DNA of 64,000 nt from contig OX638324.1 of NCBI GenBank assembly GCA_951812825.1, positions 1,983,141 through 2,047,140 of the forward strand, given 5' to 3'. This document shows positions 41,793 through 50,300 of the stretch, piece after piece. Made by a program: the position numbers and the translations under genes. Positions within the stretch are counted from its first letter, which is position 1; the number at the start of each line of letters is the position of its first letter. Under the pieces are notes generated by a model. It saw only the letters and a list, made by a program, of their open reading frames with translations, had not been told where the DNA came from and did not search any database. This DNA is from an uncultured Dehalococcoidia bacterium. GTDB lineage: Bacteria; Chloroflexota; Dehalococcoidia; Lucifugimonadales; GCA-2712585.

Positions 41793-42920
41793 ATGCCTGA
41801 TTATAAGCTGATATCCGCGGACTCTCATGTTTTTGAGCCACGGGATATGTGGGTTGACTACATAGATCCGCAGTTCCGGGATCGCGCCCCACGAATTGTC
41901 ACAAATCCTGATGGTCTGGAAGGCGATTTCTTCGTCATGCCCGGCCAGGAGCCGGAGAAGGTTGGGGGCGGCTTCACTGCCGGGGCGACCCCGGAGGAAC
42001 TGAAGAAGTTTCTGGAGACGGCCTCGGTGGAGGAAAGTTGTCCGCTGGGAGCCTATATTCCTGAGGAGCGGCTCAAGGAGTTGGAGGTGGACGGTGTTGA
42101 GGCCGAGATTCTCTACACCACGCTGGGATTCCGCCTCTTTCGGCTCACGGACGCTCCGTTCCAGCAGGCCCTGTTCCGCGCCTACAACACATGGATTTCC
42201 GAGTATTGCTCGTATGACCCCAAGACGATGATTGGCTTGGGGATGATTTCATTGCTCGACATCAGCGAGGGAGTGAAGGAGCTTTACCGTTGCTCCGAGC
42301 TTGGCCTTCGGGGCGCGCTCATCATGGCGTCGCCGCCGGACCCCATCACCTACGCCGATCCCGAATTCGAACCCTTCTGGGCCGCCGCCGCCGAGCTAGA
42401 CATGCCCATCAGCCTGCACATCCTGACAGGCCACGGTCCGGAGAGTCGGGTGGTAGGTAGATTCAAGAAGAACCACTACCTTCGCGCCATCAGCATCATC
42501 CACGAGGTGCAGCGATCCTTCGCTGAAATCATGTTCTCGGGAGCCCTCGAGCGCCATCCGAATCTACGATTGGTGTCGGCTGAGAACGACATCGGCTGGG
42601 TGCCCCACTTCCTGTACCGGGCCAACCACTTCTATACGAAGCACGCCTACAGCAACCCGACGGACCTGATAATGCCGCCCAGCGAGTATGCGAAGCGACA
42701 GCTTTTCGTCACTTACATGGACGATCCGACCGGCCTGCGCATGACGGACTTCTACGGCGAGGATAACTTCGCGTGGGCCAGCGACTATCCCCACGCCCTC
42801 TCGACGTTCCCGAACTCCCACAAGATTGTGGACGAGAACTTTGCCGGGGTGTCGGAGGACATCAAGAAGAAAATTACCCGCGATAACGTCATCAAGCTCT
42901 ACAACATGGAGCTCAGCTAA
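41793..42920 (+). CDS. Amidohydrolase-2 family hydrolase
   Basis: A 375-residue TIM-barrel hydrolase. The metal motif is ISADSHVFEP at the N-terminus, a barrel His is in ISLHILTGHG, and the C-terminal Asp is in WASDYPHALSTFP. AAAGGAG precedes the ATG. It is followed after 28 bases by a second amidohydrolase, so the pair probably belongs to one catabolic route. The sequence differs clearly from the 9109 and 42949 enzymes, which are closer to each other. Confidence 0.87.
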   Translation: MPDYKLISADSHVFEPRDMWVDYIDPQFRDRAPRIVTNPDGLEGDFFVMPGQEPEKVGGGFTAGATPEELKKFLETASVEESCPLGAYIPEERLKELEVDGVEAEILYTTLGFRLFRLTDAPFQQALFRAYNTWISEYCSYDPKTMIGLGMISLLDISEGVKELYRCSELGLRGALIMASPPDPITYADPEFEPFWAAAAELDMPISLHILTGHGPESRVVGRFKKNHYLRAISIIHEVQRSFAEIMFSGALERHPNLRLVSAENDIGWVPHFLYRANHFYTKHAYSNPTDLIMPPSEYAKRQLFVTYMDDPTGLRMTDFYGEDNFAWASDYPHALSTFPNSHKIVDENFAGVSEDIKKKITRDNVIKLYNMELS

Positions 42921-42948
42921 ACCCATTACCAGTTAGGGAGGCGCCACC

Positions 42949-44079
42949 ATGAGAAACGGATTTAAGGTTATCGACGCAGATGCCCATTTCTACGAGCCCG
43001 GGGATATCTGGGATAACTACGTAGAACCTGCCTTTCAGGAACGTCGTCCGCGGGTTGTGCAGGTGCACGGCAAGACGATCCTGGAATACGAGGGCGAGCA
43101 GACGATGAACGCCCTCAAGTCCAAGGCTCTTTTCTCCATGATGGACGACAAGTTCGGCCACGCCTTCAGGGATAGCTGGAGTTTGGAGAGCCGCCTGAAG
43201 GACATGGACTCGGAGGGTTGGGACATTCAGGTATGCCTGCCCACCAACGGCGCAGCCGCTCCTTCCTACAAGGAGCCGGACCTGTCCGATGCGCTCTGCC
43301 GAGCCTACAATAACTGGGCCTACGACTTTTGCACCGGCGACCCCGGGCGAATCAAGTTTGCGGCCGTCGTCACGGGTCAGGACCCTCAGCTGATGCTGAA
43401 CGAGACCCGCCGCGCCGTGGCAGAACTTGGGGCGGTGTCCATTTTCCTGCCGACCGCCATACCGGAGAAGATGTGGCATCACCCGGACTACGCGCCCGTC
43501 TGGGAGGCGGCCCAGGACATGGAGGTGCCGCTGGCCGTGCACGGTGAAAGCAGTTCCAGCGGGGCTCCGGCGGCTAACGCGCGCTACCAGCCACTGGACG
43601 GAGCGTTCATTGCCCTCAGTGAGACCATCGGCTTCCCCTTCGAGAACATGATCAACCTGGGCCACTTCATGTACAGCGGCATTCTGGACAGGTTCCCCAA
43701 GCTGAAACTGCTCATCCTGGAGGCGAACTCCGGCTGGGTGCCCTTCTGGCTAAACCGGCTGGAGAAGTATTGCGAGGGTCGTCAGTCGGTGTTCTTCGAC
43801 GAGCATCCGCTGGGCCTGACGCCCCAGGAGTACTTCCTGCGACAGTGCGCCGTGGCCGCCGACGCCGACGAACCTTCCATCAAGTACGTGGTGGACTACA
43901 TTGGGGACGACAACATCGTGTTCAACACGGACTATCCGCACCCTGACGCGCCGGCGACGGATGAACCGCTGGCTAACATGATGGAGCAGCCGCTATCTGA
44001 TGAAACGAAGCGGAAGATTCTGTGGGACAACTCGGTGAAGATATATGGCGAGCGGCTGATTCAGGGGGCGGCTGTGTAG
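42949..44079 (+). CDS. Amidohydrolase-2 family hydrolase, paralog of the 9109 enzyme
   Basis: A 376-residue TIM-barrel hydrolase. It opens NGFKVIDADAHFYEP, has the barrel His in LAVHGESSSS, and ends with FNTDYPHPDAPATDE and KRKILWDNSVKIYGERL, all closely matching the gene at 9109. GGGAGG precedes the ATG. It is the last gene of the 41.6-44.1 kb run, followed by a strong terminator. The substrate is unknown; decarboxylase and C-C hydrolase activities are known in the family. Confidence 0.88.
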   Translation: MRNGFKVIDADAHFYEPGDIWDNYVEPAFQERRPRVVQVHGKTILEYEGEQTMNALKSKALFSMMDDKFGHAFRDSWSLESRLKDMDSEGWDIQVCLPTNGAAAPSYKEPDLSDALCRAYNNWAYDFCTGDPGRIKFAAVVTGQDPQLMLNETRRAVAELGAVSIFLPTAIPEKMWHHPDYAPVWEAAQDMEVPLAVHGESSSSGAPAANARYQPLDGAFIALSETIGFPFENMINLGHFMYSGILDRFPKLKLLILEANSGWVPFWLNRLEKYCEGRQSVFFDEHPLGLTPQEYFLRQCAVAADADEPSIKYVVDYIGDDNIVFNTDYPHPDAPATDEPLANMMEQPLSDETKRKILWDNSVKIYGERLIQGAAV

Positions 44080-44109
44080 GGCCTCAACGGATACGGGAAA
44101 TGGTTCGGG

Positions 44110-44141
44110 AAGGACGCCCATCGAGGGCGTCCTTCTTTTTT
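44110..44141 (+). terminator. Rho-independent terminator after the amidohydrolase pair
   Basis: Perfect 10-base arms (AAGGACGCCC and GGGCGTCCTT), loop ATCGA, then CTTTTTT. It lies 30 bases past the stop codon. Confidence 0.9.
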
Positions 44142-44158
44142 GAGTTGGTTGCAAGCGC

Positions 44159-44178
44159 GTTCCTGCCTTCGCGGGAAC
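44159..44178. repeat. GTTCCTGC hairpin repeat, copy 4
   Basis: GTTCCTGC, loop CTTC, GCGGGAAC (one G-U pair). Followed within 40 bases by an AGATTC-type repeat, the same order as at 49653-49713. Confidence 0.6.
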
Positions 44179-44212
44179 AAGGGAGGTGTGGGGGAGAGAG
44201 TTGATTCTAAGG

Positions 44213-44257
44213 GCGAGATTCTTGACTTCGCATCGCTGTGTTCAGAATGGCATGTGG
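44213..44257. repeat. GAGATTCTT...AGAATGGCA repeat, copy 2
   Basis: GCGAGATTCTTGACTTCG, then CGCTGTGTTCAGAATGGCATG. Related to 10704-10742 and 49685-49713. Confidence 0.55.
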
Positions 44258-44291
44258 GAGTGAGAGGGGGAAGGGGTTCAGCGTTGGGGGG

Positions 44292-45464
44292 TTAGGTGGC
44301 CTGCATGAGGATGCCGTGGAGGTGGAGGAAGAGCTTGCTGAGCTCTCTGGTGGTGTCCAGAGGGCCGAGGCGTATCTCCGGCGTGACGTGATCGAAGAGG
44401 CCAAATTCGGTATAGCGAACGTTGTCACGGTCGGCGAGGGCGTCGCTGAGACGCCTGGATTCAAAGGATGGGACCAGATCGTCCTCGCGGTCGTGCATGA
44501 TGAGGAGTTGGGCCTTCAGATCGTGGATGTACTGGCTGGGGGAGATTCTATCGCCCCGCTCCAGGGTTTCGGCAGGCATTCGGGCGCGGTAGGCTTCGAC
44601 TTGCTCCCGGGGAAGGCCTTTGAGCAGAGCGTATACGGCGGCGCCTTCGTCTGAGAGGTTTTTAGTGATGTCGTCAGGGATGGGTGCGCCTACGTTGAAG
44701 GCCTGCTGGAGAAGAAGACGTTCGTCATCAGGCAGGTCTTCGGTCATGTGGGTCACGAAGACCTCGCGGGTGAGCTTGTCGGGCTGCCAGGGCTGGACAA
44801 GATTGCCGTAGCTTCGGGTCTGGGAGGCGATGGAGGTGAGGAGGTCGGGCATGTTGAAGTAGGGGCCGAAGGCGTTGACGAAAACAACCTTGTCGCGGAT
44901 GGGTTCCTGGGCGGCGGCCATGATGCTGTAGCTGGCGCCCACGCAGAAACCGCCGATGCCGACCCGGTTGGGGTCTACGAAGTCCTGACTGGAGAGGTAT
45001 TCAAAGGCGGCGACAAGGTTTTGTATATCCTCGGGGACCATGCGTCCATCGGCCATGATGGGGGACCAGTAGAACATTGTGGCCATGTTTGAGCGGGCGA
45101 GGGCTTCGCCGAGGCGGATGACACGAGCATCGTCAGCGCCGGCGGGATTGACGCCCAGGAAGAGGACAACGGCGGCGAAGGGGCCTTCTCCCGGGGGACG
45201 GTAGACGTCGCCGATGGCGGCGCCTGTGGGAATGGGGAAGGAGACGCGCTCCCGGATAGGTGACGGGGTGAACCACTCCAGGGGTTTGATGGGCGCATCG
45301 AAGACGTGGGGGATGAACATGGCGGCTTTGACGGAGGCCCTGCCCTGGTGAGTCGCGCCGAGGAAGATGATGAAGAGGACGAGCAGGAGGAGCTTGACCT
45401 GGCCGCCCCGCTTGATTATTAGGGCGATACGGCTTCTGGTTGTAGGGCCGGATGGGTCATTCAT
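44292..45464 (-). CDS. Dienelactone hydrolase-like alpha/beta hydrolase, membrane-anchored
   Basis: A 390-residue protein. A hydrophobic segment at about residues 23-41 is a signal anchor. The alpha/beta hydrolase domain has the nucleophile elbow GGFCVGAS, with Cys as in dienelactone hydrolase, an Asp in IMHDREDDLVP and a His in GLFDHVTPE. It would hydrolyse an ester or lactone at the outer face of the membrane. Its ATG overlaps the ccmG stop region by eight bases, so it is translationally coupled to the cytochrome maturation operon, but I know of no function for this family there. Confidence 0.8.
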   Translation of the reverse strand: MNDPSGPTTRSRIALIIKRGGQVKLLLLVLFIIFLGATHQGRASVKAAMFIPHVFDAPIKPLEWFTPSPIRERVSFPIPTGAAIGDVYRPPGEGPFAAVVLFLGVNPAGADDARVIRLGEALARSNMATMFYWSPIMADGRMVPEDIQNLVAAFEYLSSQDFVDPNRVGIGGFCVGASYSIMAAAQEPIRDKVVFVNAFGPYFNMPDLLTSIASQTRSYGNLVQPWQPDKLTREVFVTHMTEDLPDDERLLLQQAFNVGAPIPDDITKNLSDEGAAVYALLKGLPREQVEAYRARMPAETLERGDRISPSQYIHDLKAQLLIMHDREDDLVPSFESRRLSDALADRDNVRYTEFGLFDHVTPEIRLGPLDTTRELSKLFLHLHGILMQAT

Positions 45465-46023
45465 GATCTAGCATCTCGTTGAGGATGTTGCGCAACGCCT
45501 CCGGACTCATGGGGCCGACAAAACTGCGCTGGAGGGCGCCGGTTTCGTCGATGAAGAATTTCTCGGGGATGCCGGATACGCCGTAGTCTAGGGCAACGCG
45601 GCCTTTGGCGTCTACAACAAGGGGATAGGGGACGGCAAACTCGTTGGCGAAGGAGCCGATGGCCTGCGCGTCGTCCCATATTGCGATGCCAATGAACTCT
45701 ACGGGATAGCCGTCGTACTCGCGGTAGACCTGGGAGAGGATAGGGGCCTCGACGCGACAGGGTGGGCACCAGGAGCTCCAGAAATCCAGCATGACGACTT
45801 TGCCGCGGTAGTCCTCCAGGTTTAGCGTTGATGTGCCGTCGAGGGATAGGAGGGAGAAGGAGATGGCTTGTCTGGTATCGGTGGGTATCTCCCCGAGCTC
45901 GGCGTTGACGCCGAGGCCGCCGGGGGTGCCGCCAGTGCGGACGAGGGCCCATCCGAGCAGGGCAAAGAGGGCGACGGCGGGAGTCGCGGCGAGGAGGAGT
46001 ATCCACTTTTGGCGGGTGCTCAG
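45457..46023 (-). CDS. ccmG: CcmG/ResA-type thioredoxin, cytochrome c maturation
   Basis: A membrane-anchored TlpA-like thioredoxin. The thioredoxin motif WCPPC has Cys86 and Cys89 in the 188-residue form. The frame extends 77 residues upstream of the first ATG (45792) through a typical anchor helix (WILLLAATPAVALFALLGWAL) and the LNLEDYRGKVVMLDFW lead of the family. The upstream part has no ATG, GTG or TTG; CTG at 46023 has AGGAG seven bases before it, and ATT is nearer. I therefore propose a CTG start. It keeps apocytochrome CxxCH cysteines reduced outside the membrane. It begins 10 bases after the upstream stop. Confidence 0.85.
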   Translation of the reverse strand: MSTRQKWILLLAATPAVALFALLGWALVRTGGTPGGLGVNAELGEIPTDTRQAISFSLLSLDGTSTLNLEDYRGKVVMLDFWSSWCPPCRVEAPILSQVYREYDGYPVEFIGIAIWDDAQAIGSFANEFAVPYPLVVDAKGRVALDYGVSGIPEKFFIDETGALQRSFVGPMSPEALRNILNEMLDHE

Positions 46024-46033
46024 GGAAATTCTC

Positions 46034-47203
46034 CTAAGGCGCGGGTTCTTCGTATTCTATCGCAGTACGCAAGCGATGCTTGAGTTCCGTGCGTTTTCGG
46101 CGGTATTCGGACTCGTGCAGGTGACCGTCTGCGTGGAGATTGTCGAGCCGGGCAATCTCGTTGATCAGGAGTTGAGTGTCGGAGTTTGAGAGAGACGCCT
46201 GCGCTCTGTGGCGAAGGCTGTACAGGAGAATGAGGCAGAGGACTATGGCGACAAGGGCTGGGATTCCTATGACGAGGAGACGGTTGTCTTCCACGGCGTT
46301 CGACGTGCGTTGCCAGAGGGAGGGTTGGGGAAGGCCGGATAGTTGGATGTCCAGGGAAGCGCGCTGGGAGAGGTTGGGGACGCTCCAAACCCGGTAGGTG
46401 GTCTCGCCGATATTGGTGGGCTGGGCTTCCGTCATGCTTGATCCACTGGCCTCGCCCAGACCTTCCGGGATGAGGATGCGGAAGATGGAGGCCCCTTGCA
46501 GAAAAGTGGGAGAGAAGGAGGCGCGACCGTCTTTGTAGGGGAAGGTGTAGTTGAAGGAGACCTGATGGGTGCCGGGGGGCACGGCGGCGGTGAGACCAAA
46601 GCCAGTGCCCACGTCCATAACGTCGCCCTGGGGCAGGTCGGACTGGACCTGAAGGGCTGCCGAGCCGGGGGGGACGGTAAACCTTAGAAAGTTCATGGCG
46701 GAGGCCGGCTGGAGGATGGGCTGGAAGGCGCGGTCTTGTGGGTTGGAAATAAGGACAACTTCGGCAGCGAAAACCAGATTTTCGGTGGGGTCGGCTTCAC
46801 GGATTATGAGGATATGGGAGTCGACGTTCAGGGTTGCAAGGTCGCTGGTGGTCTCGTAGACGCCCAGGACCACGGGGGATTGAAGGCTTTCTGGTTCCAG
46901 GCCGTAGGTGATGGTTCTATAGACGGCGGTGAGGGCGTAGCGTACGTTTGGGGCGGAAGGGATGTTGGGGAAGGTGAAGGCGCCTTCGGGGTCGGTGACA
47001 GTGGTGTGGGTGTCGACGCCGCCGGAGGGGGTGAAGACGTGGAGGATGACCTCAAGGCCGTCGGGGGTTTGTCCGCCGGCGGAGAGGTTGACCACCCGTC
47101 CGTTGAGCTGGGTGGTTTCCTGGGCGGTGGTGGAAGGGGAGGGCAGGATGACAGTCGCCGTAATGGCAAGAAGCAGGGACAGGGGAAGAAAAAGCTTGTT
47201 CAC
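46034..47203 (-). CDS. Membrane protein with carboxypeptidase-regulatory-like domain, unknown
   Basis: A 389-residue exported protein in the cytochrome maturation operon. It has an N-terminal signal (LFLPLSLLLAITATVIL), then an Ig-like/carboxypeptidase regulatory-like region with the VVNLSAGGQTPDGLEVILHVF block, a central beta-rich part, one transmembrane helix at about 308-330, and a cytoplasmic coiled tail with LINEIARLDNLHADGHLHESEY, quoted in pieces. The GTG start overlaps the ccmI-like stop as GTGA. Its role is unknown; position between ccmI-like and ccmG suggests a part in heme delivery or assembly. Confidence 0.75.
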   Translation of the reverse strand: MNKLFLPLSLLLAITATVILPSPSTTAQETTQLNGRVVNLSAGGQTPDGLEVILHVFTPSGGVDTHTTVTDPEGAFTFPNIPSAPNVRYALTAVYRTITYGLEPESLQSPVVLGVYETTSDLATLNVDSHILIIREADPTENLVFAAEVVLISNPQDRAFQPILQPASAMNFLRFTVPPGSAALQVQSDLPQGDVMDVGTGFGLTAAVPPGTHQVSFNYTFPYKDGRASFSPTFLQGASIFRILIPEGLGEASGSSMTEAQPTNIGETTYRVWSVPNLSQRASLDIQLSGLPQPSLWQRTSNAVEDNRLLVIGIPALVAIVLCLILLYSLRHRAQASLSNSDTQLLINEIARLDNLHADGHLHESEYRRKRTELKHRLRTAIEYEEPAP

Positions 47204-47583
47204 GGGGACTCGCCGTTGTTGTTTCGCAGGGTTCGTCGGCGGAGACGAATGCGTTCTTCGAGCAGGTCGTCGAGGTTTTCAGGGGTGGGAGCGTCTTTTG
47301 TTGTGCCGAAGGTCTCCATTTCATAGGCGCGCAGGGTTTCCGCGGCGGCGCGGCGGAGTTCGTCCATCTGGCGTTGGTAGTCCTGAGGCTCGATGGTCCC
47401 CAGTTCGAACTCCATCTGGAGCTGGTCAATTTCATCGAAGACGGATTCGATGTTTCTGCTCAATTGGTGCGGGGTATCCGATGGTTCAGGAGGAATGGTC
47501 TCGCGCTGTCGTGCTTTCAGCAGGGGATAGGAGACGACGAGGATGCTCAGGAGGGCGAGCAGCAGGGCTATCAGGTAGTGCAC
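47200..47583 (-). CDS. CcmI-like small membrane-anchored protein
   Basis: A 127-residue protein: one N-terminal helix (HYLIALLLALLSILVVSYPLL) and a charged helical tail with an ELGTIEPQDYQRQMDELRR-like segment, as at the N-terminus of CcmI/CycH, which helps present apocytochrome to the heme lyase. It lacks the TPR domain of full CcmI. It lies 43 bases after ccmF and overlaps the next gene by four bases. The start is GTG 47583. Confidence 0.68.
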   Translation of the reverse strand: MHYLIALLLALLSILVVSYPLLKARQRETIPPEPSDTPHQLSRNIESVFDEIDQLQMEFELGTIEPQDYQRQMDELRRAAAETLRAYEMETFGTTKDAPTPENLDDLLEERIRLRRRTLRNNNGESP

Positions 47584-47626
47584 TGTTTCGACCTCTTTGG
47601 GTGTGATTGCAAGTCGTTGGTTGGCT

Positions 47627-49624
47627 TCATCGGACGGGCGCCTTGGCGCGATGAGCGGAGGAACGGACAGGGGGCGCTGGTGGTGGGGTGGAGCTGCGGG
47701 AGGGCCAGAGGGCTATGGCGGTGCCGAGAATCATTATGGGGCCGGCCAGCCACATCCACCAGACGAGGGGGTTGACGAAGATGCGGAAGCCGATGCTGGG
47801 GTCGCCTTCGCGGGCTTCGCTGGGGACGACATAGAGGTCTTCCACGGGGGTTGAGCGGATGCCGGCGCGGGTGGCGCTAATGTTGAATTCGGGGTAGAAG
47901 GTGCGCTCGGCTTCCAGGGTGGTCAGGGGTTGGCCGTTTCGTGACACGTCCAGGGTGAAGAAGGACTCACGACGGTCCGCCTGCTGGACGGTGCGGGATT
48001 CGACGTAGGTGAGTTCGTAGCCTTCCACGGTGACGGACTGGCTTGGGGAGAGGAGAACGTCGCGCTGGGTGCCATAGAAGGAGGAGCCGACGATGCCTAC
48101 GCCGAGGACGATTACGGCGAGATGGACCACGTAGCCACCGTAGCGGGGGCGGTTGGAGGCCATCAGCCTGAGGAAGGCGAGGGGGTATGTTTCGCCGCGT
48201 CTGTGTCGGACTCTCGCGCCGCGGAACCACTCCTGGAGGATGCCAGCGGTCACCAGGGCGAACAGGGTGAAGGCTGCGAGGGCGTAGGGGTTTCGGATGC
48301 CGGCGATGGCGAGAATTGCCAGGGTTGCAAGGGCGGCTATGGCGGGATAGAGGAGGGTACGTTTGAAGGCGCCACCCGCGGCGCGTCGCCAGGGGAGGAG
48401 GGGGCCGACGCCCATGAGGAAGATGAGGCCGAGGAAGAGATGGCCGTTGACCTGGTTGTAGAAGGGTTCGCCAACGGTGACGGTGAAGCCGGAGAAGACT
48501 TCCGAGACGAGGGGGTAGACGACGCCCCATAGGGTGACGAATGCAACGCCGAGAAGCAGGAGGTTGTTGACGAGGAAGGCGGCTTCTCGGGAGAGGCTGG
48601 ATTCCAGGGGGCGGGCGCTCTTGATGAGGTTGTAGCGGATGAAGAATAGGGCGAAGGGGGCGATGGTGCCGACAATCATGAAGGTGAGGAATACCCAGCC
48701 GAGGGAGGAGGCGGCGAAGGAGTGGACGGAGGGGACGGGGCCGCCGCGGTTGATGAACATGCCGAATAGGGAGAGGCCGAAGGTTAGGTTGATGAGGGCG
48801 AGGTTCCACATGCGGAACATGCCCTGTCGCTTCTGGACCATGATGGAGTGGATGAAGGCGGTGAGGCCGAGCCAGGGCATGAGGCCGGCGTTTTCGACGG
48901 GGTCCCAGGCCCAATAGCCGCCCCAGCCGAGGATGGTGTAGGCCCACCAGGAGCCGAGGAGGAGGCCTGTGCCGAGGGTGGCCCAGGCGATGATGCCCCA
49001 TACGCGGGCAACGTCCACCCACTGGTCGGCGACCTGTTTGGATAGGAGGGCGCCGACGGCGAAGGAGAAGGGGATGCTGACCATGACGAGGCCCGTCATG
49101 AGCATGGGCGGGTGGGCGAACATGCCTGGGTGCACCAGGAGGGGGTTGATGCCGCGTCCATCGGCGGGGGTGAAGTCGAGGGTGATGAAGGGGTTGGCGA
49201 GGGAGGCCAGGACGGAGAGGAAGAAGACGAGGATGAGCATGAGGACGGCGTTGGAGTAGGGGAGGCTGGGGAGGAATCGTCGGGGGGCGAAGGCAACGGC
49301 GGCAGCGGCGAGGATGCCGAAGACTGTGGCGATGAAGAGGAGGGAACCTTCGTTGCCGGCGTAGATAGCGACCCAGGTGTAGATGCGGGGCATTGCGAGG
49401 TTGCTGTGCTCGAAGACGTAGCGGACCTGGAAGTCGTTGGAGAGGAAGGCGGATACGAGGCTGAAGGAGGAGATGATCAGGGCGAGGGCCACGAGATAGG
49501 TGGCGTTGCGACCGCTCTGGACGAGGGCGGGAAGGCCGCGCATCTGGCCGATGACGGAGGCGAGCATCCCGTAGACGGCGAGGGCCAGGGCCAGGAGGAT
49601 GGTTATGAGGCCAAGCTCAGCCAT
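47627..49624 (-). CDS. ccmF: Cytochrome c heme lyase CcmF
   Basis: A 665-residue polytopic membrane protein. The tryptophan-rich heme-handling motif is WGGYWAWDPVENAG, flanked by many hydrophobic helices and His residues in loops; a large soluble C-terminal loop (about residues 530-630) precedes the last helix. CcmF transfers heme to apocytochrome CxxCH motifs. It overlaps the ccmH stop by eight bases. ccmA, ccmB, ccmC and ccmE are not in the window. Confidence 0.93.
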   Translation of the reverse strand: MAELGLITILLALALAVYGMLASVIGQMRGLPALVQSGRNATYLVALALIISSFSLVSAFLSNDFQVRYVFEHSNLAMPRIYTWVAIYAGNEGSLLFIATVFGILAAAAVAFAPRRFLPSLPYSNAVLMLILVFFLSVLASLANPFITLDFTPADGRGINPLLVHPGMFAHPPMLMTGLVMVSIPFSFAVGALLSKQVADQWVDVARVWGIIAWATLGTGLLLGSWWAYTILGWGGYWAWDPVENAGLMPWLGLTAFIHSIMVQKRQGMFRMWNLALINLTFGLSLFGMFINRGGPVPSVHSFAASSLGWVFLTFMIVGTIAPFALFFIRYNLIKSARPLESSLSREAAFLVNNLLLLGVAFVTLWGVVYPLVSEVFSGFTVTVGEPFYNQVNGHLFLGLIFLMGVGPLLPWRRAAGGAFKRTLLYPAIAALATLAILAIAGIRNPYALAAFTLFALVTAGILQEWFRGARVRHRRGETYPLAFLRLMASNRPRYGGYVVHLAVIVLGVGIVGSSFYGTQRDVLLSPSQSVTVEGYELTYVESRTVQQADRRESFFTLDVSRNGQPLTTLEAERTFYPEFNISATRAGIRSTPVEDLYVVPSEAREGDPSIGFRIFVNPLVWWMWLAGPIMILGTAIALWPSRSSTPPPAPPVRSSAHRAKAPVR

Positions 49625-50273
49625 TTTTCTTGCCCTTGGCGGGAGAGGGTGGGTTCTCGCCTTCGCGGGAACGATGGACGGAGGGAGATTCTTCGCTGTG
49701 CTCAGAATGACATTGGGGTTGCGTGTTGGGGCTTTGAACCTGGTGCAGGATAGAGCCGGTTCGGGCGGCTATTTCGGCGTCGACTCGTTCGAGATATTTG
49801 GTCATCTCGTTGGCGCTGCCCGGTGGCTGGCCTGCAGGAGGGCCGTCCGATGCTGAAGAATCGCCTCGCTTCATGGAGCGGAGGACGAAGAACAGGGTGG
49901 CTCCCGCCAAAAGGAATGCAGCGGGGGGCAGCAACCAGATTGTAAGGGTTGAGCCGGACTTGGGCGGCTCAGCGAGTACACGAAGGCCGTAGCGCTCCGG
50001 GGCAGAGAAGTAGTCCAGGATCTGCTGCTCCGTCCAGCCTTCGGCGAGCTTCTCACGGACGAAGGCGCGCATTTCTCTGGCTTGGGGGACCTGGGCCTGG
50101 TCGATGGTCTCGGCGGGGCAGTAGGGACATATGAGGCGTTGGTCGACGCTCTGGGCGCGTTCTTCCAGGGTTGGGGGACGTTCTTCGGCGCAGGAGGGGA
50201 GGAAGGCGATGAGAAGAACGATGGAAACCAAGGCCAGGAGAAGACTGGGGAGGCCGATAGGCTGAGGGTGCAT
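49617..50273 (-). CDS. ccmH: CcmH-type cytochrome c maturation protein with repeat-encoded tail
   Basis: A 218-residue protein. An N-terminal signal/lipobox-like segment (IAFLPSC) precedes the CcmH domain with the redox pair LICPYC (Cys49, Cys52), the QAREMRAFVREKLAEGWTEQQIL block, and one transmembrane helix at about 110-130. CcmH reduces or holds apocytochrome cysteines for CcmF. The last 35 or so residues (CHSEHSEES, VHRSREGE) are translated from two dispersed repeats (49653-49713). The tail is unlikely to be functional and the original stop was probably upstream. Confidence 0.87.
   Translation of the reverse strand: MHPQPIGLPSLLLALVSIVLLIAFLPSCAEERPPTLEERAQSVDQRLICPYCPAETIDQAQVPQAREMRAFVREKLAEGWTEQQILDYFSAPERYGLRVLAEPPKSGSTLTIWLLPPAAFLLAGATLFFVLRSMKRGDSSASDGPPAGQPPGSANEMTKYLERVDAEIAARTGSILHQVQSPNTQPQCHSEHSEESPSVHRSREGENPPSPAKGKKNG
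49653..49713. repeat. Two dispersed repeats inside the 3' end of ccmH
   Basis: A GTTCTCGC-cttc-GCGGGAAC hairpin (49653-49672) and an AGATTCTTCGCTGTGCTCAG-AATGACA repeat (49685-49713). Both families recur in intergenic DNA elsewhere; here they are read in frame. Confidence 0.7.
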
Positions 50274-50300
50274 GAGAGGCCCAGCCGGCTGGGGAGTCCC

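Noticed and set aside
45461-46006. A 181-codon minus-strand frame overlapping ccmG
   Set aside because: Composition is Arg-rich with no motif; the neighbouring frame has the complete CcmG anchor, lead and WCPPC.
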